Source: Vibrio sp. qd031 (GTDB lineage Bacteria > Pseudomonadota > Gammaproteobacteria > Enterobacterales > Vibrionaceae). Taken from it: 64,000 nt of DNA. Where the stretch lies: positions 716,166-780,165 of the forward strand of contig NZ_JXQD01000025.1 in assembly GCF_002100145.1 (NCBI RefSeq), given 5' to 3'. The translations under genes were made by a program, and so were the position numbers. This document shows positions 8,868 through 17,859 of the stretch, in pieces (the stretch's first letter is position 1; every line of letters starts with the position of its first letter). The notes under the pieces were generated by a model. It saw only the letters and a list, made by a program, of their open reading frames with translations. It ran no database searches and was not told where the DNA came from.

Positions 8868-11612
8868 TTAGGAGACCAGTTTTAAACCACTTGGTAGCGT
8901 ATCACCGAGAGCTTTAGCCTGAGACTCGCTATCTAATTGTTGTACATTAGCGACCATAGAAATCCAACTCGCTGGGGCTTTAACCTGTTGTAAACGCGCG
9001 ATTACTTCTTGTTGTAATGATTCGCTAACCACCAGTTCGCGATCGGCGACGTTGGCGGCGAGCATGCTTGCACAAAATGCCATGCCATCACTTTTGTCCC
9101 AACTTAACTCAAGCAACGAGGTTAACCAGGCTTCAACCGTGGATTTTGGCAAAAGCTTTTGTTGGCTTTGTTGCATTGAAAATCTTGTGCCGATCCTTGC
9201 AACAGCCCACCAGTGTGTCGCAACATGTTCTTTTTGATGGGTTGCTCGTTTAAAGAACCAGTTTCCTAGCAGCAGTTTATCCTCGGCTTCAAGTTGTTCC
9301 AATGACGCGGCCAACCGCACCATCGATTCGTAGCCATGTTGGTGAGCACGTTCTCGTCCTTGTTTACAGCTGACTGCACCTGGGTGTAAATAGGGTGCAA
9401 GTTGTGTCAACAATTGTTCTTGTTGTTCTTGGTTTAATCCACCAGCGACGCGACGCCATAACGTCCACCAATCATTCCACGACTGAGTAGATGGAAACTG
9501 CAATGTATGCTGATTCAATGCCCACAGCTGTTCAATTCGCCAAGAGTCATTCACGTCGCCAAACCCTGGTCTAAGTGCATGCCCCGCGAGTCGTAGCCAA
9601 ACTTGTTCGTGTCTATCGCTACGGCGACGTCTTTTTCTTCCTTGCTGTAAGGTGTCGTAAATACTGCGAAGCGTATCAAACGACCATTCATCTTTGTTGC
9701 CGAGCTGTTTTTCTAGCTGGCGAGTAAGTGCTTTGATTTCCTTGCCGTCAGAGTTTTTTCGGTTCCCACTAAAAGCCTGACTGATGAGTTGATTGGCAGT
9801 CTTAAGCTGAGGGGAAGGCGCACCAACAGATTCCTCACTAGCATGTTGTCGAGTATCGAACTCTAGCTCCCATCGGTGATCAGAATCCAAAGATTGACAC
9901 TCGAGTTTAATGGTTCCAATCTCGGTTTGCTGAGTGATCAGTTGGACGTCCACGTTGTTGGCATCAATGGTCTTGTCACTTATTGTAGTAACAAGTGCAG
10001 GTAGTGGATGTAAAGGTGCGTTCACGACGTCGATGATCTGACCGTGCGCAACTTCATTCTGTTTGACTAATATCTCTTGATGGGCGCTAAGTACATGAAA
10101 TCTAGCAGGCTGATTGATCGTGAGATTGAAGGTGCGACCGGTCAGCTTAACCTCGGTTCCTGGCATTTCCCCTTTTTTGAGCAGGCACAAAGCGCGACCG
10201 GGGCCACTTTTACTCGGAAGATGCAGGTAGAAACTGCGCGAAGCACCACTCTTGATGGTGGCTAGCTTACCTTGTTTGGCCTGTAGGAAGGCAACGGCTC
10301 CATAAGCAACACTATGATCAGGGTGAGGGTTCTTTAATACGGTTACGTCACGACTTGACCATGATGATAGAAGTTCAGTAACGCGTTTTGCGACTAAAGC
10401 ACTGTTGAATAAACCACCGTTGTAGAGCACCGCAGTAGGCATACCTGCCTGCTGTTTATGTTGGGCTAAAAACTGGGCGATATGTTTCGATATAGCAGGA
10501 TCTGAGACAAAAGGTAAACCAAACTCTACGATCGCGCCTCGTTTGGTACTAGGCAGCGCGTTGATATCAGTAAGTGGGAAAAAGCCGTCTAACGCTAATT
10601 GGTGAAGGTCAGATTTCGTTACGGAGGTACTTCGGCTTGCCCCAATAAGCTTTGAGCCGCCACCGAGTAAGGTGATTTTTGATTCAGTCAGTTCGTTGTC
10701 GCCTAGCAGCAGCTCTTTCGTTTTACGCGCTTGCTGAGCCAGCTTACTTAAATTGGCGGTATTCATACGCGCATTGTCATTTAAGCTTCTTTCAGCGAGA
10801 TGAGCGATGGCAAGGTCAATGTTATCACCGCCAAGCATTAAGTGCTCTCCGACTGCAACCCTGTTTAACTCAAAATTGTTATTGTGGTCATGGGTGGCTA
10901 TTAAGCTCAAGTCGGTAGTACCACCGCCAACATCCACCACTAAGATTGACGCATGCTCTTTGAGCTGCTGCTCAGCGTCTTGCTGACTTCGAGCAACCCA
11001 GTCGTAACACGCGGCTTGAGGCTCTTCTAAAAGAGTAACGTTATGTAATCCCGCGAGTGCCGCGCCCTCTAGGGTAAGTTTTCGCGCCGCTTCATCAAAA
11101 GAGGCGGGAATGGTGATTGTTAGTTTCTGTTCGGCAAGCTTGTGGACGGGATGTTGATGATCCCATGCTTGTCGCAAATAATTGAGGTAACTCGCACTGG
11201 CAATAACCGGTGATATGCGGTGAGTCTGTTCGCTCGCAATCCAGGGTAAAATGGAATCATGTCTATCGACTTTGTCGTGGGACAGCCAACTTTTTGCACT
11301 AGACACTAGTTGTGATGGAGAGTGCGTACCCAATTCGCGAGCCCACTCGCCAATGATTGCAGGTTGCTCATCGCCTAACACAGGCTGCTGTTGCCATGGT
11401 AGGGTGAGATCAGCGGCGCTAAATTGTGTTGAATGCGGATGAAACCGAAAAGAGGGCAAACTGAGTCTGTCTGCTACTTGTCCAGGTCCAATAAGTTGTG
11501 GAATGGGAAGTAAGTTAATCGGCTCATTGGGGTTAGCATCAATACTGGCGAAAGCCACGACGCAGTGAGTGGTACCAAGATCAATTCCCACTAAGTAAGC
11601 TGGACGGCTCAT
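8868..11612 (-). CDS. Hsp70-like protein B (long, uncharacterised C-terminus)
   Basis: A 914-residue DnaK/Hsp70 relative. The actin-like ATPase occupies the first 430 or so residues: phosphate-1 loop GIDLGTTHCVVAF near the N-terminus, phosphate-2 VDVGGGTTDLSL near residue 225, and adenosine motif VLYNGGLFNS. A beta-rich middle follows, then a tryptophan-rich helical C-terminal half that does not look like the DnaK lid. No EEVD-like tail is present. The start at 11612 (MSRPAYLVGIDLG) is preferred over an upstream ATG because AGGTG precedes it and the conserved fold begins at once. It lies downstream of Hsp70-like A in the same operon, after an intercistronic hairpin. Such Hsp70 pairs with DUF2760 recur in gammaproteobacteria, but their client is unknown to me. 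Confidence 0.88.
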   Translation of the reverse strand: MSRPAYLVGIDLGTTHCVVAFASIDANPNEPINLLPIPQLIGPGQVADRLSLPSFRFHPHSTQFSAADLTLPWQQQPVLGDEQPAIIGEWARELGTHSPSQLVSSAKSWLSHDKVDRHDSILPWIASEQTHRISPVIASASYLNYLRQAWDHQHPVHKLAEQKLTITIPASFDEAARKLTLEGAALAGLHNVTLLEEPQAACYDWVARSQQDAEQQLKEHASILVVDVGGGTTDLSLIATHDHNNNFELNRVAVGEHLMLGGDNIDLAIAHLAERSLNDNARMNTANLSKLAQQARKTKELLLGDNELTESKITLLGGGSKLIGASRSTSVTKSDLHQLALDGFFPLTDINALPSTKRGAIVEFGLPFVSDPAISKHIAQFLAQHKQQAGMPTAVLYNGGLFNSALVAKRVTELLSSWSSRDVTVLKNPHPDHSVAYGAVAFLQAKQGKLATIKSGASRSFYLHLPSKSGPGRALCLLKKGEMPGTEVKLTGRTFNLTINQPARFHVLSAHQEILVKQNEVAHGQIIDVVNAPLHPLPALVTTISDKTIDANNVDVQLITQQTEIGTIKLECQSLDSDHRWELEFDTRQHASEESVGAPSPQLKTANQLISQAFSGNRKNSDGKEIKALTRQLEKQLGNKDEWSFDTLRSIYDTLQQGRKRRRRSDRHEQVWLRLAGHALRPGFGDVNDSWRIEQLWALNQHTLQFPSTQSWNDWWTLWRRVAGGLNQEQQEQLLTQLAPYLHPGAVSCKQGRERAHQHGYESMVRLAASLEQLEAEDKLLLGNWFFKRATHQKEHVATHWWAVARIGTRFSMQQSQQKLLPKSTVEAWLTSLLELSWDKSDGMAFCASMLAANVADRELVVSESLQQEVIARLQQVKAPASWISMVANVQQLDSESQAKALGDTLPSGLKLVS

Positions 11613-11646
11613 AGGGTCACCTAAGATAAGACAAATTATCAATATG

Positions 11647-11670
11647 AAACGGCGCTTAAAGCGCCGTTTT
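11647..11670 (-). terminator. Intercistronic hairpin between the two Hsp70-like genes
   Basis: Perfect stem AAACGGCGC / GCGCCGTTT with loop TTAAA. On the minus strand it is followed only by TTTCATATT, a weak U-tract. It may act as a partial terminator or an mRNA processing/stability element that sets the ratio of the two chaperones. Confidence 0.55.
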
Positions 11671-11679
11671 GATTAAGGG

Positions 11680-13557
11680 TTATTCTTGTTCTGCCCGCAG
11701 GTCAAAATCAACACGCCACGCTTCTTGATTGTCTGACGCAATAGCTTGCAACTGCAGGGTGCCTAATTCATCAACCGACGATCGCAGTGTCACTGGGACA
11801 ATGTCACCGGGTTGACGTCCATTATCTGCGGACAACGTTAGATGCACTTCAGGCAGTTCGTCCAATTCACCGTCAGCCCAGTGATCAAGTAAATCCCCAG
11901 CTTGGTCATGTTGACGAGCGGTTGAGCCAAAGAATTGGAAATGCACCGGTTCACCCACGACAAGGCCAAATTCTTTTTTTGGCATGACAGCTTCGCTGCC
12001 TTCTTCAAGACCAAATGGCGCAATACAATAGGCTTCCATCGGTGGCGCCATTCCAGGAATGGCAGGTAATGCACTTTCAACGCCGATGTAAAAGCTCGAC
12101 GAGATACCGCCGCGAATGCGAACGCCATCACCTTGTCGTACTTCACTGTAGTATGCCGCGCCGTGAGCAACAGCCAAATCCAAATTAGTACCAGTCAGTA
12201 CTTTTAAGTGTGGTTTATTTGCTTCAGTGAGCCATTGGTTTATGGTCTCTAGAAGGCGCGTTCTCAGTCGATCAGATTTTAATACGCCACCATTAAATAA
12301 AATGGCAGTAGGCGCTCTAAAGCTTGCGCTAGCGTCCGCCTCTATAGGTTGCCCACCCAACATAGGATTACTGATCATTGACGCAAATGGGTCATTGGTT
12401 TGCTCAGCGTTTTCACCATGTTTGGAAAGAAAACCTGAAATATGTTTAGTAATCGCAGGATCCTGTGCGTAAGGCAGACCCATTTGGGTTAGAGCACCTC
12501 GGCGGGCTTGTTGCGGTTGATTGTCTATAGAAACGTTAGGGAAAAATCCTTCAACTAAGAACTGCGTGACTTCGTGTCGGGTTAACTCGCACTTAAGCGT
12601 AGTACCAAGTAACTTTGAACCACGACTCGGGACAACGATAGGCACTGACTCTATGTCGTTGTCTGCAAGCAATGTTTCTTTCGCGTCGCGACAAGCTTGA
12701 GTAATAGCCTGAATTTGCCATGGCTGTATTTCTTTGCCAATCGCTGCGAGTTTTGCTTTCACTTGGTAGGCGAGGGCAAGATCCATGTTGTCGCCGCCAA
12801 GTAAGATGTGTTCGCCCACCGCAATACGTTCAAGAGAGAGGTTGCCGTCATCATCGTTAACCGCCACCAATGAAAGATCGGTGGTACCGCCGCCAACATC
12901 AACGACTAAGATAGTATCGCCTGTTTCTAGCTGCTCACGCCAGTTATCTGCTGCCAAATTTAGCCAGCTGTAAAGAGCTGCTTGAGGTTCCTCGAGTAAA
13001 GTGAGATGTTCAAAACCGATACTACGCGCCGCCTCAGCAGTGAGTTCACGCGCTGCTGGATCAAACGATGCGGGCACAGTGATAGTGACATCTTGTTCAG
13101 AAATAGGCGCATTTGGAAAGCGATGGTTCCACGCATCATGAAGATGGGTAAGATACAGCTCGGTCGCACGTAAAGGAGAAATTTTCTCAACGTCCTCTGG
13201 ACTGCCAGCAGGTAAGATAGCATCGCGGCGATTAACTCCGGCATGGCACAACCATGACTTTGCTGAGCTAACTAAACGAGTGGGGCTCTTGGCGCCCATA
13301 TTACGAGCAATTGTACCGACTAACGCTTCTGGCTCTGTCGTCCAAGGTAGGGTTCGAGATCCTTCGCCCAATTCGTGATGATGAGCTTGGTAAACGAAAG
13401 ACCCGAGCTGAAGAGGCTCTTCAACTTGCCCTGGAGCGGTAAGTTGTGCAATGGGCAGCAACTGCACGCCATTGTTTTGGTCACTTTTATCCTTGTAAGC
13501 TATTACGGAGTGGGTCGTTCCTAAATCTATACCCACATGATACAACGCTTGTGACAT
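11680..13557 (-). CDS. Hsp70-like protein A
   Basis: A 625-residue Hsp70 relative with a complete ATPase: GIDLGTTHSVIAY near the N-terminus, VDVGGGTTDLSLV near residue 222 and the adenosine motif ILFNGGVLKSDRL near residue 415. A low-complexity insertion (FASMISNPMLGGQP region) precedes the adenosine motif. A short beta-rich substrate-like domain closes the protein; a full lid is not obvious. The start follows the DUF2760 stop by a single base, so the pair is probably translationally coupled. It is distinct from housekeeping DnaK (about 640 aa with a lid) and from the longer B protein downstream. Confidence 0.9.
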   Translation of the reverse strand: MSQALYHVGIDLGTTHSVIAYKDKSDQNNGVQLLPIAQLTAPGQVEEPLQLGSFVYQAHHHELGEGSRTLPWTTEPEALVGTIARNMGAKSPTRLVSSAKSWLCHAGVNRRDAILPAGSPEDVEKISPLRATELYLTHLHDAWNHRFPNAPISEQDVTITVPASFDPAARELTAEAARSIGFEHLTLLEEPQAALYSWLNLAADNWREQLETGDTILVVDVGGGTTDLSLVAVNDDDGNLSLERIAVGEHILLGGDNMDLALAYQVKAKLAAIGKEIQPWQIQAITQACRDAKETLLADNDIESVPIVVPSRGSKLLGTTLKCELTRHEVTQFLVEGFFPNVSIDNQPQQARRGALTQMGLPYAQDPAITKHISGFLSKHGENAEQTNDPFASMISNPMLGGQPIEADASASFRAPTAILFNGGVLKSDRLRTRLLETINQWLTEANKPHLKVLTGTNLDLAVAHGAAYYSEVRQGDGVRIRGGISSSFYIGVESALPAIPGMAPPMEAYCIAPFGLEEGSEAVMPKKEFGLVVGEPVHFQFFGSTARQHDQAGDLLDHWADGELDELPEVHLTLSADNGRQPGDIVPVTLRSSVDELGTLQLQAIASDNQEAWRVDFDLRAEQE

Positions 13558-13558
13558 A

Positions 13559-14191
13559 TTAGAGTTCTACCTCTGCTGGAGCAATGACAGACAAGTTAAT
13601 GTCCTTAGATAGTTTTGGAAGCGAAAGCTTATCTACTTTCCAACCTTTATGTAGCAACAATCCACGATACGGTCCGTCACCAATGATTTGCCCTACAAGG
13701 CGGATGCTTTGAGGATCAAAATCTTGCTCAATTTGCACCGTTGTCTCTTCGCTTTCGTTGCGCACAGGCGACAATTCGACATAGTTTTTAAGCAGTTTTT
13801 GACCACCCGTATGGATAACGCGCGCCGCAGCACCTACATCTTCATCGCTAAAGCCTGTTAAGTCTTCGTTAAGAAAATCAATAAGTCGGGCTTCTTTTTG
13901 CATTAGCGACAGCAGCTGCAACGCAGAATCTTGATTTGTGGTGGTAAGGTTTGATTCAACCTCAACCACTTTCTCGATGACTTTCTCTACCTCAACGACT
14001 TTCTCTACTTCAACTTCAACGATTTTTTCAACTGGTTTCTCAACCTCTACAATCTTTTCGACTTCAATTTCTTTTTCGATAAGTTGGGGTTTTTTGTTGA
14101 ATGCCAATAGAAAGCCGGTCAAGGCTAACGCGGCCAATATGCCGTGTAATAGATCAAAAACCTCAGGGATCTGTGAAAGGTTTACAGTCAT
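13559..14191 (-). CDS. DUF2760 protein: membrane helix plus EVEK coiled-coil repeat
   Basis: A 210-residue protein and the first gene of the heat-shock-type operon with two Hsp70-like proteins. Residues about 13-30 are a hydrophobic helix (LHGILAALALTGFLLAF). Residues about 38-80 form a highly charged repeat built from EVEK, VVEVEK and VEKIVEVE units, predicted to be a long helix or coiled coil. The C-terminal 120 residues form the globular DUF2760 domain (SALQLLSLMQKEARLIDFL, VGAAARVIHTGG). The architecture suggests a membrane-tethered stalk carrying a domain that may present or recruit the two Hsp70s. Function is inferred only from this arrangement. Confidence 0.88.
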   Translation of the reverse strand: MTVNLSQIPEVFDLLHGILAALALTGFLLAFNKKPQLIEKEIEVEKIVEVEKPVEKIVEVEVEKVVEVEKVIEKVVEVESNLTTTNQDSALQLLSLMQKEARLIDFLNEDLTGFSDEDVGAAARVIHTGGQKLLKNYVELSPVRNESEETTVQIEQDFDPQSIRLVGQIIGDGPYRGLLLHKGWKVDKLSLPKLSKDINLSVIAPAEVEL

Positions 14192-14239
14192 GGTACTTGC
14201 TCTCGCTATAGAATAGATAATTGACTAGATTGTAGCTTT

Positions 14240-14267
14240 ATATGGGGTTGAGTGTAATTAATTCAAG
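14240..14267 (-). promoter_or_regulatory. Sigma-32 (RpoH) promoter of DUF2760-Hsp70-Hsp70 operon
   Basis: On the minus strand CTTGAAT is separated by 13 bases from CCCCATAT, nearly identical to the E. coli RpoH consensus (CTTGAAA, 11-16 bases, CCCCATNT). The predicted start of transcription is about 40 bases before the DUF2760 ATG at 14191. Confidence 0.8.
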
Positions 14268-14429
14268 CATCTACACCCGCTGATTCGACCACTTTTACAG
14301 CAATCTATCGTTGGTGAGACAAAAAGTAATCAAACTAGTCGCTTTAAATGAGTAGCAGGTTCTTTGTTCTTTGACCTTAGCAGTGGGATGGGTACAATCT
14401 GTGGCAAGAAATATTAGGACTCAACGAGC

Positions 14430-14960
14430 ATGAACTATAACCGTGTAGTGTGTTTCGACCTTGAAATGTGTTGTTGGAACGTGGATGGCAAGGGCACAAC
14501 CGGAGAAATAATTGAAATAGGGCTAGCGGAGATCGATTTGGCATCACAAACCATCGTGAAACGCGCGCAATATTATGTGAAGCCAGAACGAGATCAGGTG
14601 TCTCAGTTTTGTGTTGAACTGACTGGAATTACTCCGCGAAAAATTGAAAAACAAGGTAGACCTCTAAAGCAGGTTATACAGTCCATGATCAAAAACTTCG
14701 GTGGCACAAATAAAATTTACGCCAGTTGGGGTAGAGATGACCTTATTTTTTCCAAAGAGTGTGAGGCGAAAGGAATTCCGTTTCCGTTCAATGAATTTAT
14801 TAACTTAGCCACATTGTATCGAATACAGCACCGTCTAAAAGACAAACGAATAGGGCACAAACAGGCTCAAGAATCTCAAGGTATTGCTTGGGAAGGGCGA
14901 CAGCACTCAGGTTATGTCGATGCCTACAATTTAGCAAAGCTAGCGCTCACCATGTTGTAA
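14430..14960 (+). CDS. DEDDh-type 3'-5' exonuclease domain protein
   Basis: A 176-residue single-domain nuclease of the DnaQ-like (KapD/ERI-1-type) superfamily. Exo I is CFDLEMCCW, carrying the metal ligands Asp and Glu near residues 10-12. A middle Asp lies in SWGRDDLIF. Exo III is HSGYVDAYN, with the catalytic His and Asp near residues 159-164. The substrate, DNA or RNA, cannot be told from sequence. It ends 17 bases from the convergent TerB-like gene and I see no terminator between them. Confidence 0.85.
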   Translation: MNYNRVVCFDLEMCCWNVDGKGTTGEIIEIGLAEIDLASQTIVKRAQYYVKPERDQVSQFCVELTGITPRKIEKQGRPLKQVIQSMIKNFGGTNKIYASWGRDDLIFSKECEAKGIPFPFNEFINLATLYRIQHRLKDKRIGHKQAQESQGIAWEGRQHSGYVDAYNLAKLALTML

Positions 14961-14976
14961 CAGCTCCACTTGATAT

Positions 14977-15417
14977 CTAGTGCGGCACTACCAGTAACTT
15001 GGCTCTAATGTACTCACTATGGTCGACATACAAAAGCTCTGCAACTTGACGAATGATAGCTTCTTCTTGCGGATCAACGGTACCGTCGGCATAGGCGACT
15101 TCCCATAGACCTTGGATAAGCTCAAAACGCTGTTCGGGATCCATCGCTCTCAACTGCGTGGTGTATTCAAACAGTGACACTGCATCTTTTAACTGTTGAG
15201 ACCCTTTTTCAATGAGAGCAATGGATTCACTTTCTGAAATTTCAGTGATTTTTTGCAGCAGACTCACTTTGGCTTGATGTTCGTCTAGATCCGCCACACT
15301 ATCGGCATGCGATACTTCACAGAGTAACCCTGCAATTGCTTGATGCTGTGACTCGCTGCTGGTTTCAAGTGGCTCTGGATTTAGCTTCTGGAATAATTGA
15401 CTGATCTTTCTAATCAT
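14977..15417 (-). CDS. TerB-like protein
   Basis: A 146-residue soluble alpha-helical protein of the tellurite-resistance TerB superfamily. The diagnostic acidic helix-loop repeats appear as LLCEVSHADSVADLDEHQ and LWEVAYADGTVDPQEEAIIRQVAELL. These resemble the DxxxxxxE metal-binding segments of TerB. Despite the name, isolated TerB proteins of this kind have no shown link to tellurite and no other ter genes are nearby. It is divergently transcribed from the TauE/SafE exporter. Confidence 0.82.
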   Translation of the reverse strand: MIRKISQLFQKLNPEPLETSSESQHQAIAGLLCEVSHADSVADLDEHQAKVSLLQKITEISESESIALIEKGSQQLKDAVSLFEYTTQLRAMDPEQRFELIQGLWEVAYADGTVDPQEEAIIRQVAELLYVDHSEYIRAKLLVVPH

Positions 15418-15496
15418 AGTTGCCTCGATTCAAACAGGTTAAGTTTTAAATGGGTGCATACTACAAAAATACAACCTTTGGAGCCTTAAGAGCAAC

Positions 15497-16237
15497 ATGT
15501 TTGAATTCAGTTCGATACTCACGTTGGATGTCGCCCTCGCGGTTTTACTGATATTTGCTGGGTCATTTGTACAAACAACCATTGGCTTTGGCATGGCAAT
15601 TGTCGCGGCGCCACTGCTGTTTCAACTGGATCCCCATTACGTACCAGCGCCAATTTGCCTCGTCGCAATTGGACTGTCGTTAATTAATGCCTCTAAGCAT
15701 AAAAGTTCGATCTCTATTGGAGGACTTAAAATGGCGATAATAGGTCGCATTCCGGGATCGGTCGTAGGCGGGTTGTTACTGGTTTACGTGTCTGCCTCTT
15801 TAATGTCATTAGCACTTGGATTTTTTGTATTGTTATCGGTGTGCATTAGTTTATTGCCTATTCGTATAGAGCCAAATCCGTCTCGCATGATGATAGCGGG
15901 ATTTTTCTCAGGGTTTATGGGCACGTCGTCGGCCATTGGGGGACCACCTATGGCACTTTTATTGCAGCATCAAGAGGCCAATAGGTTACGTGGTAACCTG
16001 TCAGCGTTCTTCCTTTTTAGCTCGATTATGTCTTTGATTGTATTGTTTTTTGTTGGTCATTTCACGCTTACCCATGTGTGGCTGACACTACCATTATTGC
16101 CTGCATCTTACTTGGGCTATCGTTTAGCGCTGCTGTGTTTAGGACGTATATCGCAACAAAGTATTCGCTATGGTTCTTTGGTGCTATGTTCCCTAAGCGG
16201 AATCACAGCCATCGTGCAAGGGTTTCTTTATTATTAG
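15497..16237 (+). CDS. TauE/SafE family sulfite or organosulfonate exporter
   Basis: A 246-residue inner-membrane protein with seven to eight predicted hydrophobic helices. The N-terminal repeat carries SFVQTTIGFGMAIVAAPLLF and the second repeat GFFSGFMGTSSAIGGPPMALL, both hallmarks of the TauE/SafE family (DUF81). Family members export small anions such as sulfite or sulfoacetate, but substrates vary widely and cannot be assigned here. It shares a 79-base divergent promoter region with the TerB-like gene. Confidence 0.88.
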   Translation: MFEFSSILTLDVALAVLLIFAGSFVQTTIGFGMAIVAAPLLFQLDPHYVPAPICLVAIGLSLINASKHKSSISIGGLKMAIIGRIPGSVVGGLLLVYVSASLMSLALGFFVLLSVCISLLPIRIEPNPSRMMIAGFFSGFMGTSSAIGGPPMALLLQHQEANRLRGNLSAFFLFSSIMSLIVLFFVGHFTLTHVWLTLPLLPASYLGYRLALLCLGRISQQSIRYGSLVLCSLSGITAIVQGFLYY

Positions 16238-16402
16238 CCGCCACTTGTTTTGTTACTCGTGTTTCTCATTAATGTGATTGAGTGCACACTACTCTTTTTT
16301 TATGATGGGATTGCGATTACACTCATCAGAGCAATCGACGTCATTGTAAACCGTGAATATTTATAACCCAGCGATGGCTATTTCCGAAGAAAGGATTCTT
16401 AC

Positions 16403-17755
16403 TTGACTAAACACATGACTCAACTTTCTTTATTGGCGATGTCCGTTGGCACCGCTTTTGTTACTGCAACCAGTTATGCTGCTAATACTGCTTATCCAGA
16501 ACAAGAATGGGGCATCGCTGCTGTTTTTCGAAATGCCGACGTTCTCTACGATAATGATATTAACGCTGATTCTGTATCGACCTTCATTCCGATGCTTTTT
16601 TACAAAGGTGAGTTCGGTTACTTAAATGGGCTTGAGGCCGGTTTATATCTCTTTGACAATGACCAAAGCCCGCTAAGCGTATCTGCCATCACTCGCATGC
16701 GCTTTATCGATATTCCAGCCGATTATCAAAACTACATCGGTGGCGACACCGGTGATCTCGGTGTGTTATTTGACTACACAGTCGATGAGAACTGGACACT
16801 TAGACTCGATGCCATGATCGATCAACAAACCAATTGGCACTCAAACTTAGAAGCGCGTGGCACTTACGGTTATAACAACTTTATTTTCGAACCCAATTTG
16901 AGAATGCGCTACAAGACAGCCAGCTTTAACTCGTTGTACTACGGTTTGGAGCCTCTGGTTGTTGACGATGCCCAAGTAGGTGAAACCATTGGATCGGGCA
17001 TTGACTACAATATTGGTTTGGATGTGTCCTACCATGTCGCGTCCAATCTTTACTTGCTTGCCGGAATAGATTATCGATTCTTAGATAGTGAGGCGAAAAA
17101 TGTCTCTTTTATCAATGATTCGACACAGGCTGAGTATTACCTTGGATTTGGGATCTTTAACAATAAAGACGTGCCCCCTAAAAAAGAGTTAGACAGCAAA
17201 GCTTATTGGAGAATTGCTCACGCATGGGGAACACCATCGAGCTTAGGCGATATTATGCGCTTTGATGTCGAGAAAGATCCTTACGATAGTCAATTAACCA
17301 CGTTGTTCTATGGACAACCGTTAACCGATGAGTTGTTTGGCCTTCCATTAGACATTTTTGTAACGCCTGGTTTTGGTTGGCACTGGAGTCACGAAAAACA
17401 AAGCAGCACCCAAGAATATGTTGTCGCAATTAAAGCCTATTACACGATTGACTGGCCATTTAAATGGCGTGTTGGTGTCGCGGAAGGTTTGTCTTATGTT
17501 AAGGACGTTACTTATTTAGAAGAGTATGACTTCACCGAAAGGAAAGACTATGCTAATACGAGTAACCTATTAAATTACCTAGATTTTTCTTTCGATGTTA
17601 ATTTGGGTGACCTGTTTAATTCTCCAGACCTAAATGACCTTTGGCTGGGCTACTACGTTCATCACCGCTCAGCGATATTCGAAAAATCATCTCAATACGG
17701 CCGACTCAAAGGCGGTAGTAACTACAACGCTGTCTATTTACAGTATCATTTTTAG
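16403..17755 (+). CDS. MipA/OmpV-type outer-membrane protein with an extra C-terminal barrel domain
   Basis: A 450-residue exported protein; the signal peptide ends near SYAANTAYP (cleavage about residue 27). Residues about 30-255 read like MipA/OmpV (EWGIAAVFRNADVLYDND, then alternating aromatic beta strands). The last 190 residues form a second beta-rich domain that includes YYVHHRSAIFE and ends in LQYHF, a typical outer-membrane C-terminal phenylalanine. Usual MipA proteins are about 250 residues, so this is a two-domain form. The start is TTG at 16403: AAGGA sits 7 bases before it but 19 bases before the next ATG at 16415. A terminator follows. Confidence 0.75.
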   Translation: MTKHMTQLSLLAMSVGTAFVTATSYAANTAYPEQEWGIAAVFRNADVLYDNDINADSVSTFIPMLFYKGEFGYLNGLEAGLYLFDNDQSPLSVSAITRMRFIDIPADYQNYIGGDTGDLGVLFDYTVDENWTLRLDAMIDQQTNWHSNLEARGTYGYNNFIFEPNLRMRYKTASFNSLYYGLEPLVVDDAQVGETIGSGIDYNIGLDVSYHVASNLYLLAGIDYRFLDSEAKNVSFINDSTQAEYYLGFGIFNNKDVPPKKELDSKAYWRIAHAWGTPSSLGDIMRFDVEKDPYDSQLTTLFYGQPLTDELFGLPLDIFVTPGFGWHWSHEKQSSTQEYVVAIKAYYTIDWPFKWRVGVAEGLSYVKDVTYLEEYDFTERKDYANTSNLLNYLDFSFDVNLGDLFNSPDLNDLWLGYYVHHRSAIFEKSSQYGRLKGGSNYNAVYLQYHF

Positions 17756-17781
17756 CCAACTGGCTTAAAAACCTATTGACT

Positions 17782-17805
17782 AAGGCCGCTTGAAGCGGCC
17801 TTTTT
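17782..17805 (+). terminator. Intrinsic terminator after MipA-type gene
   Basis: Stem AAGGCCGCTT / AAGCGGCCTT followed by a T run. Confidence 0.85.
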
Positions 17806-17859
17806 GCTGGTGGTTATGCTACAATCGCGCGCAATAGAATCGTAGATGGAAGGTCGCGC

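Noticed and set aside
13938..14216. Antisense frame opposite DUF2760 (TSTTFST repeats)
   Set aside because: It is the reverse reading of the EVEK repeat; DUF2760 on the minus strand has the conserved domain and ribosome site.
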